DNA of 45,221 nucleotides from Bacteroidaceae bacterium (GTDB lineage Bacteria; Bacteroidota; Bacteroidia; Bacteroidales; Bacteroidaceae): NCBI GenBank assembly GCA_017464345.1, contig JAFUAH010000003.1, positions 1 to 45,221 of the forward strand, read 5' to 3'. Shown piece by piece: positions 14,599 to 22,869 of this stretch (position 1 is its first letter; each line of letters starts with the position of its first letter). The notes under the pieces were generated by a model. It saw only the letters and a program-made list of their open reading frames with translations, ran no database searches and was not told where the DNA came from. The position numbers and the translations under genes were made by a program.

Positions 14599-14696
14599 GC
14601 AAAGGTACGACGATTTCGACAAACAGACTTTTCTATTTAGTTCCGCTCGGCTATGCCGCTTTGCTTGCAAAGAACCTTTCTGCCAGTATAGCCCAA
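14599..14696 (-). promoter_or_regulatory. conserved upstream block, copy B
   Basis: Partner of 11585-11682. Read leftward it ends in TAccTTTGC at about 14606-14599, some 40 bases before the NTF2-like start at 14557. Conservation continues about 80 bases upstream of the -7 box, more than a basal promoter needs, so a shared regulator or a mobile promoter element is likely. Confidence 0.75.
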
Positions 14697-14721
14697 AAGA
14701 ATAAATATCTCGCGCATCCAT

Positions 14722-14774
14722 ATAAGAAAATCGGCAGGCAAGGCTCCGACGTGCCTCACCTGCCGATTTCTTAT
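14722..14774 (-). terminator. terminator of the secreted-protein group
   Basis: ATAAGAAAATCGGCAGG (14722-14738) and CCTGCCGATTTCTTAT (14759-14774) pair over 16 bases with one bulged A; GGCA/TGCC continue the stem inside. It lies 26 bases after the stop of the gene ending at 14801. Confidence 0.8.
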
Positions 14775-14800
14775 GCGATCTGTGTTTTGCCTGAGTGTGG

Positions 14801-16051
14801 TCAGTTCTTCTGTTTCACAACCTTGCCGACGACGTTCTTGTAGCCTTGGATGCCACGGGGATTGAGAATCCATAGTTGGCATTGGTCGCGTCGGCCACCC
14901 GCGCCCTCGGCCCAGTCGTCCAGGATGACGAGATTGCCCTGTGCGTCGTTGTACATGCGGCTGTAGTCAACCCATAGTTCCGCCGTTGTCCATCCGTCGG
15001 GCAGACTGGGATGCTTGCCCAAATCCGTAGGGCTGTCGAACTTGCCCACTTCGTAGAACTGGAGCGTATTGTCATAGTCGCCGCCGACCATTGCGACGAA
15101 ACTGCCGTCGGGCATTACCCCCAGTTTCTTGAACCTATAGGGCTGTGTGGGAGGTATCTTGGCGTATTCCTCCCATGTGCCGGGCTCATTGACGTTCATG
15201 CGGAAGATGCGGCGCAGACAGGCTACATAGGCGTAATCGCCTTGGACGGTGAGTTGGGGGGCGTTGAGATCGGCCTCGGAGGTCACGAACTCGCCGTTCT
15301 CCTTCAGTGCCTGGAAGTAGGGTTCGTTGAAGAGTTTGTAGAAGTTCGACTTGCCGTCCCGACCGACACGATAGAGGCCACTGCCCCCGTTGTCGAAGCA
15401 CCAGGTAGTGCCGTTGGCATCTATCTGACCCTTTTCCATGACTTCGTAGCCGTTATCCGAAGGGAAACGCTTGAGGGCCTTCATCTCCTCCATGTCCCAG
15501 AGGACAAAGTTCTCATAAGGGTACTCTCGCGACTCATAGAAGACGAGGAGGTACTTGCCACCGGAGCGAATGAAGGACTGCGCGTTGGCTAACTTCTTCG
15601 ACGTGCTCACCGACTGTCCGTCCCATACGCGGACGGAATGCGTGTAGTCTTTCGTCATCACCTCCATCACCAGTTTACCGCCCACGTAAGCGATATCCTT
15701 AATCTCAGGACGCTTACCCTCATAGACTCCCTTGTATCCGGGGATGACGGTCGTGAGTTCGCCCGTCTGGCAGTCCATGGCCAGCACGGCGTTGTTCTCT
15801 TCGTCCTCCAGCAGATAGATGACACTGTCGGCGATGGCCATCTGCCGTATGCCGTAGTCGTAGCATCCCCAGCGCTTCTCGGTGGGTTTCTGCTGTGCGG
15901 GGCGAGCGGTGGTAGTAGTGTGCGGCCGTGTGGTCGTGGTTGTACGTGGACGCGTCGTGGTAGTCGTTCGCTTCACTTGTGCGCTGCCGCTCAGGCCTGT
16001 CGTCAGCAGGACGGCCAGGAGCAGTGCCCTTCTCATAGTCTTTACTTTCAT
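14801..16051 (-). CDS. secreted beta-propeller-like protein with Thr/Arg/Pro linker
   Basis: 416 residues from ATG 16051 (MKVKTMRRALLLAVLL), with the longer frame to 16162 rejected because the signal peptide should be at the start. Cleavage is expected near SGSAQ. Residues about 25-55 are a low-complexity RTTTTTRPRTTTTTRP-type linker. The rest (CYDYGIRQMAIADSVIYLLE, MDCQTGELTTVIPG, GGKLVMEVMTKDY, LQFYEVGKF, QGNLVILDDWAEG) has repeating strand-turn segments with aromatic and Asp/Gly turns like a six- to seven-bladed propeller. Function unknown. Last gene of the four-gene minus-strand group 17943-14801. Confidence 0.75.
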   Translation of the reverse strand: MKVKTMRRALLLAVLLTTGLSGSAQVKRTTTTTRPRTTTTTRPHTTTTARPAQQKPTEKRWGCYDYGIRQMAIADSVIYLLEDEENNAVLAMDCQTGELTTVIPGYKGVYEGKRPEIKDIAYVGGKLVMEVMTKDYTHSVRVWDGQSVSTSKKLANAQSFIRSGGKYLLVFYESREYPYENFVLWDMEEMKALKRFPSDNGYEVMEKGQIDANGTTWCFDNGGSGLYRVGRDGKSNFYKLFNEPYFQALKENGEFVTSEADLNAPQLTVQGDYAYVACLRRIFRMNVNEPGTWEEYAKIPPTQPYRFKKLGVMPDGSFVAMVGGDYDNTLQFYEVGKFDSPTDLGKHPSLPDGWTTAELWVDYSRMYNDAQGNLVILDDWAEGAGGRRDQCQLWILNPRGIQGYKNVVGKVVKQKN

Positions 16052-16115
16052 CTTTGCTTTGTTTTTAGGGATATGTTTGTCGTTCTTGTGCTGATATTTG
16101 CGTCTTCTTTCTCGC

Positions 16116-16697
16116 TTACTTATGCAGGGTCTTGTTCTTGATAAGGCTCTCGCGGCTGTCAATCTTCAGTTTGCCGTTGACGGGAATGAGCGTCAGGTCG
16201 CCCTCGCCGGCCTTGCGTGTCACCCATTCTCCGTAGTCCTCGGCTCCGAGGTCGTCGGGGTCGCCGCCCTCCATATAGGTTTCCATCTTGTTATAGTGTA
16301 CGCGGATGCGGTCGCCGTCGGGTGTGAGACTGGTGAATACGAGCGTGAAAGCCGGTTCGTATTCCACGGTGGCCGACACGTAGCCATAGCCTTTCTGTTC
16401 GTCGTAGGTACCATACTTGTCGGACACAACGAGCGTGATGGCATCGCCGTCGCCTCCGTTGGTCCAGCGGCCGAGCAAGGCGCTGTTCAGCGTAGCGGAT
16501 TCCTCAGCCGTTGTACTTTCTTCTGCTGCGGCCTCGGTGGTCTCGTCCTGAATCTGTTCTTGCAGGTTCTCTGTCGCAAGCGTGTCCGTCAGGGCTTCTC
16601 CCTCGCTGCCTTTACTGCCGTTGCCGCCGCATGAGGTGAGGCATAAAACCATCGCCATACCAGCGGCGACGGCCAGATTTGAAATCGTTTTTTTCAT
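16116..16697 (-). CDS. putative lipoprotein (193 aa)
   Basis: Start ATG 16697 (MKKTISNLAVAAGMAMVLCL) with lipobox CLTSC followed by GGNGSKGSE. The longer frame to 17054 reads through the neighbouring gene and is a shadow. After an acidic, Glu/Thr/Ala-rich linker (residues about 30-70) a compact beta domain follows: LLGRWTNGGDGDAITLVVSD, VEYEPAFTLVFTSLTPDG, MEGGDPDDLGAEDYGEWV, resembling a small lipocalin. Function unknown. It starts 23 bases after the upstream gene's stop at 16721 and precedes the propeller-like gene by 64 bases. Confidence 0.75.
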   Translation of the reverse strand: MKKTISNLAVAAGMAMVLCLTSCGGNGSKGSEGEALTDTLATENLQEQIQDETTEAAAEESTTAEESATLNSALLGRWTNGGDGDAITLVVSDKYGTYDEQKGYGYVSATVEYEPAFTLVFTSLTPDGDRIRVHYNKMETYMEGGDPDDLGAEDYGEWVTRKAGEGDLTLIPVNGKLKIDSRESLIKNKTLHK

Positions 16698-16720
16698 GTT
16701 CTTTATGGTTTTAGGGTTAG

Positions 16721-17485
16721 TTATTGCATAGTTGTCGCACGGCGTACGGGACGTATCTGTATTCCGTTCTGACGGCTCAATAGGTCCGTCCAACTCACCT
16801 TGTCTGCGGTGAAGCCTATGTAGTACGCCAAGTAGGTAAATTCCGGAATGTCGGCCTCGGCAAGCATACGCAGCCAGTAGTAGCCGCGTGTGGCGTTTCT
16901 GCCGGGCAGGAATATTGAGTTCCCGTTTGCTTTGCTCGTTATCTCGTAGCCCTCGATGCCGTTGCGTGTGGTCCACGTCAGGGTAGTATAGTCGCCGTTG
17001 AGCAGTTCCCGCGCCTGAATCTGAGAGGGGGTACGCCAATCTTCGCCCCAGCAAATGTATGCAGCATCGTCCTCGGGTTGCAGTTCCGTCAAGCTGTCTA
17101 TTGTTCCGAAGTCGCTGTTAGTACAGTACTTCGTCAGTGTATTGTGCGAGCCGTTGCACCATTTATATGTCTGCCACGTAAATTCCTTCTCGCCGCTCCG
17201 ATAGCCCTCCGTCTCGCCCCAGGCAAAGTAGTCGCCCCGCTGTTCGGGGGTGTCGGCACCGATGTTGCAGGTGGCCCATAGCGTGCCGCTGGGCAGTCCG
17301 AGGTCCACGTACTCGTGGGAGGCGACGGGTTCGTCGGGGTCCACTGTCACGTATTCCACCTTCGATGCCGGATAACTTACTACAGTGCCGTCGGTTTTAT
17401 GCACTTTCCATACCTGGGCACTGACAGACAGGGAGAACAACAATGTGGTAAGGGAGAGCAAATGTTTCTTCATCGTATTACTCAT
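16721..17485 (-). CDS. secreted protein with Fibrobacter-type major paralogous domain
   Basis: 254 residues with signal peptide (MKKHLLSLTTLLFSLSVSAQ; ATG 17473 is also possible, but ATG 17485 overlaps the upstream stop as ATGA). After a short region (VWKVHKTDGTVVSYPASKVE, the usual Bacteroidales lead strand) comes EYVDLGLPSGTLWATCNIGA, then RGDYFAWGETEGY, WRTPSQIQARELL and GRNATRGYYWLRM, the hallmark segments of the Fibro-slime/Fib_succ_major (TIGR02145-like) domain. A ligand or surface role is likely, exact function unknown. Second gene of the group. Confidence 0.85.
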   Translation of the reverse strand: MSNTMKKHLLSLTTLLFSLSVSAQVWKVHKTDGTVVSYPASKVEYVTVDPDEPVASHEYVDLGLPSGTLWATCNIGADTPEQRGDYFAWGETEGYRSGEKEFTWQTYKWCNGSHNTLTKYCTNSDFGTIDSLTELQPEDDAAYICWGEDWRTPSQIQARELLNGDYTTLTWTTRNGIEGYEITSKANGNSIFLPGRNATRGYYWLRMLAEADIPEFTYLAYYIGFTADKVSWTDLLSRQNGIQIRPVRRATTMQ

Positions 17486-17943
17486 TTCTTCATTATTTTT
17501 ATGGTTTCGTTTTGTGTCCTGATGATATACATGCCACGCCCTAGGACAAGCGCGGCACGTCCGTCATGGTCGGCACGCACCATCTGTATAGGTCTGCCGC
17601 CCGTGTCGTAGACTTGCATAATGCCATCGGGGACAGCCCCCTCGACAACAAGTCCGCTGGCCGTCAGCCGGTATAGCACACGAGGCACCACCTTGTCGCT
17701 GACGATGGTCGGGTCAATGTCCTCGATGGCAAATCGGTTGACGCTGGAGAAGGGGTACTCCAGAGATTGGTTGCCAGCCGTCACCCTCAGCCCGTCACCG
17801 ACGGTTGCAATTCGGGGCACACGGTCCACGACAAACGCCGATTGCGTGCCATCCTTCAGATGAATCACCAGTGCTTGCTCCGCCATTGCCGAAAGCGACA
17901 TTGCGGCAAACACCAAGGATAATAGTCTTTTCTTCTTCATCAT
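17482..17943 (-). CDS. small secreted protein with type IX-like C-terminal tail
   Basis: 153 residues, signal peptide ending at SAMAE. Residues about 22-75 (ALVIHLKDGTQSAFVVDRVP, LEYPFSSVNRFAIED) form the short strand-rich domain common to small Bacteroidales secreted proteins that also opens the next gene. The C-terminal 45 residues (IMQVYDTGGRPIQMVRADHD, RAALVLGRGMYIIRTQ, KIMKK) follow the sorting-domain plan of type IX substrates: VYD-x-x-GR, a G-x-Y-I strand and basic end. First gene of the group and overlapping the second by four bases. Confidence 0.75.
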   Translation of the reverse strand: MMKKKRLLSLVFAAMSLSAMAEQALVIHLKDGTQSAFVVDRVPRIATVGDGLRVTAGNQSLEYPFSSVNRFAIEDIDPTIVSDKVVPRVLYRLTASGLVVEGAVPDGIMQVYDTGGRPIQMVRADHDGRAALVLGRGMYIIRTQNETIKIMKK

Positions 17944-18387
17944 GTATTTCTGTTTAACTAGTTTTCTCCAATTGCCTTACGAGAATATCTGTCTCTTGAC
18001 AATGAACGGGTATGCCATGCCTTGGCGCACTATGCGGCGATAGTTTGAGGTACATAGAACAGCACGCCGTAGTCCCCGTTCTGGGGGTGCAGCGTGCCGT
18101 GGATGCTTGCCCTGCGCCGAGTGGGCGAAAGGTTTCGGTCAGTTCATAAAAATGGGGGGGGTAAAAGTACAACGCACACCAAGCATTCCGCGCTCACCAC
18201 CAACGGCGAGGCGGTAGTGGGCAGTCGGGCTATATGTCAGCGCAGTCATGTTCATTGGTGTGCATTAGAACGTCATCGTGTTTACAAAGGTAGGAAAAAT
18301 CGGGTGCAGAACAAAATGAATCACTTATTTTTTTGTGTAGAGACGGCATTTCCGCAAGGTGCATACGTGGTTTGTAGATTTTTGTTG
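17944..18387. other. intergenic region with G8 tract and 9-bp inverted repeat
   Basis: No confident gene. Short minus-strand open stretches (for example MTALTYSPTAHYRLAVGG near 18248-18195) could be coding debris. GCACACCAA (18174-18182) and TTGGTGTGC (18255-18263) are an exact inverted repeat 72 bases apart. An 8-base G run sits at 18154-18161, upstream of the minus-strand secreted-protein group. The promoter of that group is not clear; the one for the plus-strand exporter is at 18388-18395 (TATCTTTG). Confidence 0.5.
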
Positions 18388-18460
18388 TATCTTTGCAGCG
18401 CCTTGGAAGGAGTCGCCGAGATAGTCTTGCAGCCCTCGAACAGGCAGGAGTATTTCGGAT

Positions 18461-18784
18461 ATGAACTGGATTATTTTGATTTTAGCAGGATTGTGCGAGG
18501 TGGCGTTCACCTACTGCCTCGGGCGTACCAAGGGTCTCGAAGGGGCGCTGTGGTGGGAGTGGATAAGCGGTTTCGTGACCTTCTATGTGCTCAGCATGGT
18601 GCTGTTGGCAAAGGCGACGCAGACGATACCTATCGGCACGGCCTACCCCGTGTGGACGGGCATCGGGGCCGTGGGTACGGTGCTCATGGGCATCTTCGTC
18701 TTCCACGAGCCGGCCACCTTCTGGCGACTTTTCTTCATCGTGACACTCATCGCCTCGGTGGTCGGACTGAAGACTGTATCGTGA
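18461..18784 (+). CDS. SMR-family exporter, Gdx/SugE type
   Basis: 107 residues with four membrane helices. MNWIILILAGLCEVAFTYCL carries the conserved Glu13 of small multidrug resistance proteins, and PIGTAYPVWTGIGAVGTVLM is the Gdx/SugE signature (GTAYxVWTGIGAVG), so export of guanidinium or small quaternary amines by proton exchange is the best assignment. It functions as a dual-topology dimer in known members. A single gene, so not a paired SMR. Promoter TATCTTTG at 18388-18395 gives a leader of about 60 bases in which I see no guanidine riboswitch motif. Confidence 0.9.
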   Translation: MNWIILILAGLCEVAFTYCLGRTKGLEGALWWEWISGFVTFYVLSMVLLAKATQTIPIGTAYPVWTGIGAVGTVLMGIFVFHEPATFWRLFFIVTLIASVVGLKTVS

Positions 18785-18819
18785 GGGCTTGAGGCAAGTG
18801 CTATTCTGGGGGAGAGTGG

Positions 18820-21075
18820 CTAAAATACCTCTAGTTGGAAGGTGGAAGCAGGTAGTCCCTGTCGGTTGTGGAGGTCAGCGTCGGTGAAGCCTTGCCAACC
18901 GTAGCGCACGGTGCGTGGCTGTGTCACACCGTCGGCGTGCAGGGTAACGGAATGACCGCTGACAGACATCGTTGCTTGACGGAACAGCCCGTCGGCGCCG
19001 GCAAGTTCAAAGCCACGAGAGCCCGTGAGGCCGTCGGCATTGTCGAAGGTGATGACGACTGTGCCATTTTCACCGCATTCTGCACTCAACGGCACAGGGC
19101 CTTCGGCTACTAACTGATGACCATAGGTGTGACGGAGTGCCAGCAAGGCCAGTCGTTCGCCTACGGGACGTTTCGTGCGATAATGTACGTCCGCAGCATC
19201 GCCCACATCGCTGCTGACTGTCATCCATGTGTCTGGCAGTTTATTGGCCAGGCGGCGCTGGCTGTCGCGGAAGGAGGGCCATGACGGACGAGGAAGGCTG
19301 GAGAGTTGGACGACGTAGAAGGGCAGTGTGGGTTTCTTCTGGAACTCACACCTCCAACGACGGGCAAAATGCTCGCGCCAGGATTGTTGCAGGAGCGTGA
19401 ACAGCCTTTCGTGTACCTCTATGTTATGGGCATTGCTCTCGCCCTGATACCAGAGTACGCCCTTGATAGGCAGATGACCGAGAGGGGCAATGGCGGCTTC
19501 GAAGAGATAGCATGGGTCGTAGGGATGTCGCTGCAACGGGTTGTAGGCTGGTGACGCCTTGTCCAAGGCATGGGCGATGTTCTGTGTCATGCGGCCACGG
19601 GCCCAGGGTTGACCGTAGTCGCCGTTGCGCCAGTCGTGCAGGATATTCGGGAACTCCCATTCCAGTGTCGTACGGTCTATCCATGATTCCGTGGTAGAAC
19701 CGCCCACGGCGTTGCAGACGATGCCGATGGGTACGTCTGGCAAACTATCGCACAATATGCGACCGAAATTGAAGGCTACGGCGGAGAAGCGGCCGACGGT
19801 CTCTGGCGAGGCGGCCTTCCACCCCTGAAAATCCATGTGTCGCAGTTCGTTGGTGTAGCGGAGCACGCTATCCGCCCACTCCACGGCATCCGTGCGGGCA
19901 CGGGCCGGCATATTGAATAGGTGCAGGCGGTCGGCCAGGCGTGCAGCGTCGGCCAGGTCTTGGTCAAGCGTGTTGCACTGGTCCACCCGTAATTCCATGT
20001 TCGACTGTCCGCTGGCCAGCCACAGGTCACCAAAGAAGAGGCTGTCGATGACGAGCGTCTGCGTCTTGGCCTTAGTGAGATTCTCCAGGAGGTAGGGGTA
20101 TTGTGTGGGGTAGTAGAGGCGATAGTGGTCGGGGGGCATGGGGGTGGAGGTCAGCGTCAGCGTGTACGGTCCTCCAGCCTTCATGTGAGGCAGTTCGAAC
20201 CACCACGAGCCGTCGGCGCGTGTGAAGGCTCCACGCTCTTCCACCACCTTGCCGTCCTTGCTCAGTATGGCACAGATGTTCTGGCGGGCGTTGGCCTGCC
20301 CCTCAATCAGGAGGTGCTCGTCGCGCGGCAGCACCATACCGCTGCTGTAGACAGGCGGCAGTCGCAGTCCCCCGTAATCACCCGTAAGGGCTCCGTAGAC
20401 CGTCCGGGCCAGGATTTGTGCACCCTCGGCATTGGGGTGCAGGGCATCGGGGAAGAGGTCGGGGCGCGAGTGCAGGGGAGAGTAAAGATCAATGAGTTGT
20501 ACATTGGCTCCCGCAGCCACCTGTTCGATAGCCTTCTGTATCTGGGCGTGCCAGTCGCGCGTGCCACTCTGGAACCGAGGATGGCGGTCGAAGATGGGAG
20601 TCATCTTGCAGACGAGGATGCGTGCCTCGGGGTTCGCAGTGCGGAAAGAATCTATCAGCGCACGATAGTTGGGGACGAAGTCCTCTTTCCAGTCGGGCCA
20701 GTTACGAGGGTCGGTGTCGTTGAGACCCAGATGGATGACCACCCAGTCAGCCTTGAAGTCGAGTGCCTGGCGGAACTCTGGTGTCTTCACGTAAGGCCGA
20801 TGACCTCTGTATAGTAAGGTAGAACCCGAATGACCGAAGTTCCCCACCTCGAAGTGTCCCTCTCCATACAGGCGGTCAAGCATTTGCTGCAACTTGACCG
20901 GATAAGCGTCATGTTCGCGGTTGCGCAGTCCGTAGCCATAGGTCACGCTGTTGCCCACGCAGGCCACGCGTGTAGCCCGCCTCTCTTTCTGCTTCTTCTG
21001 GCTGCACCATACGGGAGATGCCGTGAGGCTGAGAAGCACGCTGAGAAAGAAAATTCTAAAGGTAGTTGATTTCAT
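18820..21075 (-). CDS. secreted SGNH hydrolase / sialate O-acetylesterase fusion
   Basis: 751 residues from ATG 21075 (MKSTTFRIFFLSVLLSLTAS), a signal peptide. Domain 1 (about 35-235) is SGNH: VACVGNSVTYGYG with Ser43, FGHSGST, HLGLNDTDPRNW and the DxxH pair DALHPNAEG. A linker beta domain (about 240-350) follows. Domain 2 (about 360-640) is a sialate O-acetylesterase/SASA domain: GDLWLASGQSNMEL (nucleophile Ser), GVLWYQGESNAHN and VGDAADVHYRTKRPVGER with the catalytic His. C-terminal 90 residues are a beta domain. Such fusions deacetylate polysaccharides; here hemicellulose or host glycans are possible substrates. A TATATTTG box at 21122-21115 lies upstream. Confidence 0.9.
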   Translation of the reverse strand: MKSTTFRIFFLSVLLSLTASPVWCSQKKQKERRATRVACVGNSVTYGYGLRNREHDAYPVKLQQMLDRLYGEGHFEVGNFGHSGSTLLYRGHRPYVKTPEFRQALDFKADWVVIHLGLNDTDPRNWPDWKEDFVPNYRALIDSFRTANPEARILVCKMTPIFDRHPRFQSGTRDWHAQIQKAIEQVAAGANVQLIDLYSPLHSRPDLFPDALHPNAEGAQILARTVYGALTGDYGGLRLPPVYSSGMVLPRDEHLLIEGQANARQNICAILSKDGKVVEERGAFTRADGSWWFELPHMKAGGPYTLTLTSTPMPPDHYRLYYPTQYPYLLENLTKAKTQTLVIDSLFFGDLWLASGQSNMELRVDQCNTLDQDLADAARLADRLHLFNMPARARTDAVEWADSVLRYTNELRHMDFQGWKAASPETVGRFSAVAFNFGRILCDSLPDVPIGIVCNAVGGSTTESWIDRTTLEWEFPNILHDWRNGDYGQPWARGRMTQNIAHALDKASPAYNPLQRHPYDPCYLFEAAIAPLGHLPIKGVLWYQGESNAHNIEVHERLFTLLQQSWREHFARRWRCEFQKKPTLPFYVVQLSSLPRPSWPSFRDSQRRLANKLPDTWMTVSSDVGDAADVHYRTKRPVGERLALLALRHTYGHQLVAEGPVPLSAECGENGTVVITFDNADGLTGSRGFELAGADGLFRQATMSVSGHSVTLHADGVTQPRTVRYGWQGFTDADLHNRQGLPASTFQLEVF

Positions 21076-21239
21076 TACAACGGTACTAGATTGGTTTTGG
21101 ATGTTTTCGAGTGCAAATATAGGCATTTTTTCCGAAAATCTGTAACAATGGCTAATTTATCAGCAGGACGTTTCGGTAAAATACGACGATATACTCTCAT
21201 CTTTACCGCTGAATTGTTATTCAACCGCAAATTTATTTG

Positions 21240-21247
21240 TATCTTTG
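21240..21247 (+). promoter_or_regulatory. promoter -7 box of the ATGA-coupled operon
   Basis: TATCTTTG lies 22 bases before ATG 21270, giving a leader of about 15-20 bases. A TTG lies 22 bases upstream of it. No other good box is seen before 24101, so it should drive all five overlapping genes. Confidence 0.55.
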
Positions 21248-21269
21248 CACAAACAGAAACACAACAGAC

Positions 21270-21701
21270 ATGAAGATAATATGGCTCGATACCACGGGCT
21301 TCGTGGGCGAGGGCGGTCGCATAGCACTGATTTACCTCGTTGTCATCAATGTGGTCGCTTTCTTTCTGTACGGTATAGACAAACTTAAAGCCAAGCACTC
21401 GAAATGGCGCATCAGCGAGGCGGCACTATTGGGGGTAGCCGTGCTTGGCGGTAGCGTCGGGGCCTGGCTCGGGATGAAAGTCTGGCATCACAAGACGCTG
21501 CACAAGAAGTTCAAATATGGAGTCCCGCTTATTCTGATAGCCCAGGTAGCCCTCATTCTTCTGACATCGTATAAGGCCAGACAAACTATGCAGTATTTCA
21601 GAAATGTCAAGGGTGTCGTTTCCGTGGAATATGACCACGTCTGTCGCCTGACAGACCCTGTAAAAATCCCGATTAGAAATAGAATAGCAAAGCCATTATG
21701 A
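21270..21701 (+). CDS. DUF1294 membrane protein with a grafted I9-like tail
   Basis: 143 residues from ATG 21270. Residues about 17-105 are DUF1294: LIYLVVINVVAFFLYGIDKL, KWRISEAALLGVAVLGGSVG, AWLGMKVWHHKTLHKKFKYG, PLILIAQVALIL. The family normally ends there. Residues 106-143 (TMQYFRNVKGVVSVEYDHV, then CRLTDPVK) are instead the C-terminal strand and helix of the I9-like domain of the gene at 1149-2018, and the DNA is similar over about 89 bases (1919-2007 against 21588-21676), down to the bases after the Lys codon. So a fusion, probably by deletion between DUF1294 and the end of a second I9-like gene. It overlaps the next gene by ATGA. Confidence 0.82.
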   Translation: MKIIWLDTTGFVGEGGRIALIYLVVINVVAFFLYGIDKLKAKHSKWRISEAALLGVAVLGGSVGAWLGMKVWHHKTLHKKFKYGVPLILIAQVALILLTSYKARQTMQYFRNVKGVVSVEYDHVCRLTDPVKIPIRNRIAKPL

Positions 21702-22372
21702 AAAAAGAAACAAAGAGCTGGCTGCTCACCTTCCTTGCCGGCTTCCTGGCAACGGCTCTCGGCATCATCATCACCTTTGGGATAGAGAATCGTATCAGCG
21801 CCTCCAGAAGGGCGGAGACTGCGAGGCTTCTTGCTAAGCAGATTGTGGAAAAGATGGAACGCACCCGTCGGCAGCTACACGAGTATCAGGAGATATACGA
21901 CACCATCGACTCCACTTCCATGATTCTCCATCTGGCCATCCTCGCCGATACGCTGGAGCAGGTGGAGCCGACGGTGGTAACGACATTCATCAACAGCGCC
22001 CTGTCGGAGTACGTACAGGTGGATGTCGATAACGGCATGGATGCGTATAAGGCAGAGATACTGAACACCATCGGCAATGTAGAGCTCATCGGCCATATCG
22101 ATGATTTCTACGGATATGCCCGTCAGTACAGAAGCGTCTCTGCCCAGGTCATCGACCAGAAACGTGTCGTGGCCGACTTGGTGTATGCCCATTTCTATGG
22201 CGACCTGAATGCCACCGAATGGGACTATGTACGCTATCTCCATGAACTGTCGGAGTTTAACGTCTATTACTCGCGTATGCAGAACGTCCGTCTGACTTTG
22301 GAGGAGATAGACAAGGCCATGCTCGCGGAGCTGGACAGTTGCAAGACCCTGCTAAATTCCAAAACGAAATGA
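21698..22372 (+). CDS. hypothetical single-pass membrane protein (DUF6090-like)
   Basis: 224 residues. A membrane helix at about residues 7-28 (WLLTFLAGFLATALGIIITF) is followed by a long helical cytoplasmic or periplasmic part (ISASRRAETARLLAKQIVEK, MERTRRQLHEYQEIYDTIDS) likely to form coiled coil. The layout resembles DUF6090-type Bacteroidetes proteins, but I am not sure of the family. Function unknown. Overlaps the DUF1294 stop by four bases (ATGA) and the thioesterase start by four bases, so translation is coupled through the operon. Confidence 0.65.
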   Translation: MKKETKSWLLTFLAGFLATALGIIITFGIENRISASRRAETARLLAKQIVEKMERTRRQLHEYQEIYDTIDSTSMILHLAILADTLEQVEPTVVTTFINSALSEYVQVDVDNGMDAYKAEILNTIGNVELIGHIDDFYGYARQYRSVSAQVIDQKRVVADLVYAHFYGDLNATEWDYVRYLHELSEFNVYYSRMQNVRLTLEEIDKAMLAELDSCKTLLNSKTK

Positions 22373-22869
22373 AAAGTGCTACGCACAGATGTACCGATAA
22401 GATGAAGAAGATAATCAACCCCTGGACGGGCCACCCCGAGTACAACTGCTTTGGCTGTGCGCCCAACAACCCCTTGGGGCTCCACATGGAGTTCTACGAG
22501 GACGGTGACGACATCGTGAGCACGTGGCATCCCGAACAAAACTATCAGGGATGGATAGACACGATGCATGGCGGCATACTGAGCACGCTGATAGACGAGG
22601 TGTGTGGATGGGTGGTCACCCGCAAGTTGCAGACCAGCGGCTATACAGTGCAGCTGAACGTGAAGTTCCGCAAGGCCGTCTCGACCACGGAGCCGCAACT
22701 GACCATCCGTGCCCGAGTGACCAAGCAGGTGCGCAACCTGGCCTACATCAGTGCCGAGATAACGAACTCCCAAGGCGAACTCTGCAACGAGGGTGAGGCC
22801 ATCTACTACTTGATGCCCGAGGACAAGGCCCGCGAAATGGGCTTCCTGCATTGCGACGTGGAGGAATGA
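22369..22869 (+). CDS. PaaI-type hotdog thioesterase
   Basis: 166 residues from ATG 22369 in ATGA overlap; ATG 22402 (MKKIINPWTGHPEYNCFGC) is the alternative and fits the family edge better. The core is hotdog: NCFGCAPNNPLGLHMEFYED, GWIDTMHGGILSTLIDEVCG with the H-G-G of the catalytic helix, VQLNVKFRKAVST and VTKQVRNLAYISAEITN. Members hydrolyse acyl-CoA thioesters in the cytoplasm. The N-terminal Cys pair (NCFGC) is typical of this subgroup. Third gene of the coupled operon. Confidence 0.88.
   Translation: MKSATHRCTDKMKKIINPWTGHPEYNCFGCAPNNPLGLHMEFYEDGDDIVSTWHPEQNYQGWIDTMHGGILSTLIDEVCGWVVTRKLQTSGYTVQLNVKFRKAVSTTEPQLTIRARVTKQVRNLAYISAEITNSQGELCNEGEAIYYLMPEDKAREMGFLHCDVEE

Noticed and set aside
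17954-18172. 72-residue minus-strand ORF
   Set aside because: Biased, Cys/Pro/Thr-rich sequence with no family, overlapping the G8 tract; reported only as possible debris.
18396-18460. Guanidine riboswitch before the Gdx/SugE-type exporter
   Set aside because: The leader of about 60 bases shows neither paired ACGR loops nor the ykkC or type III pattern.
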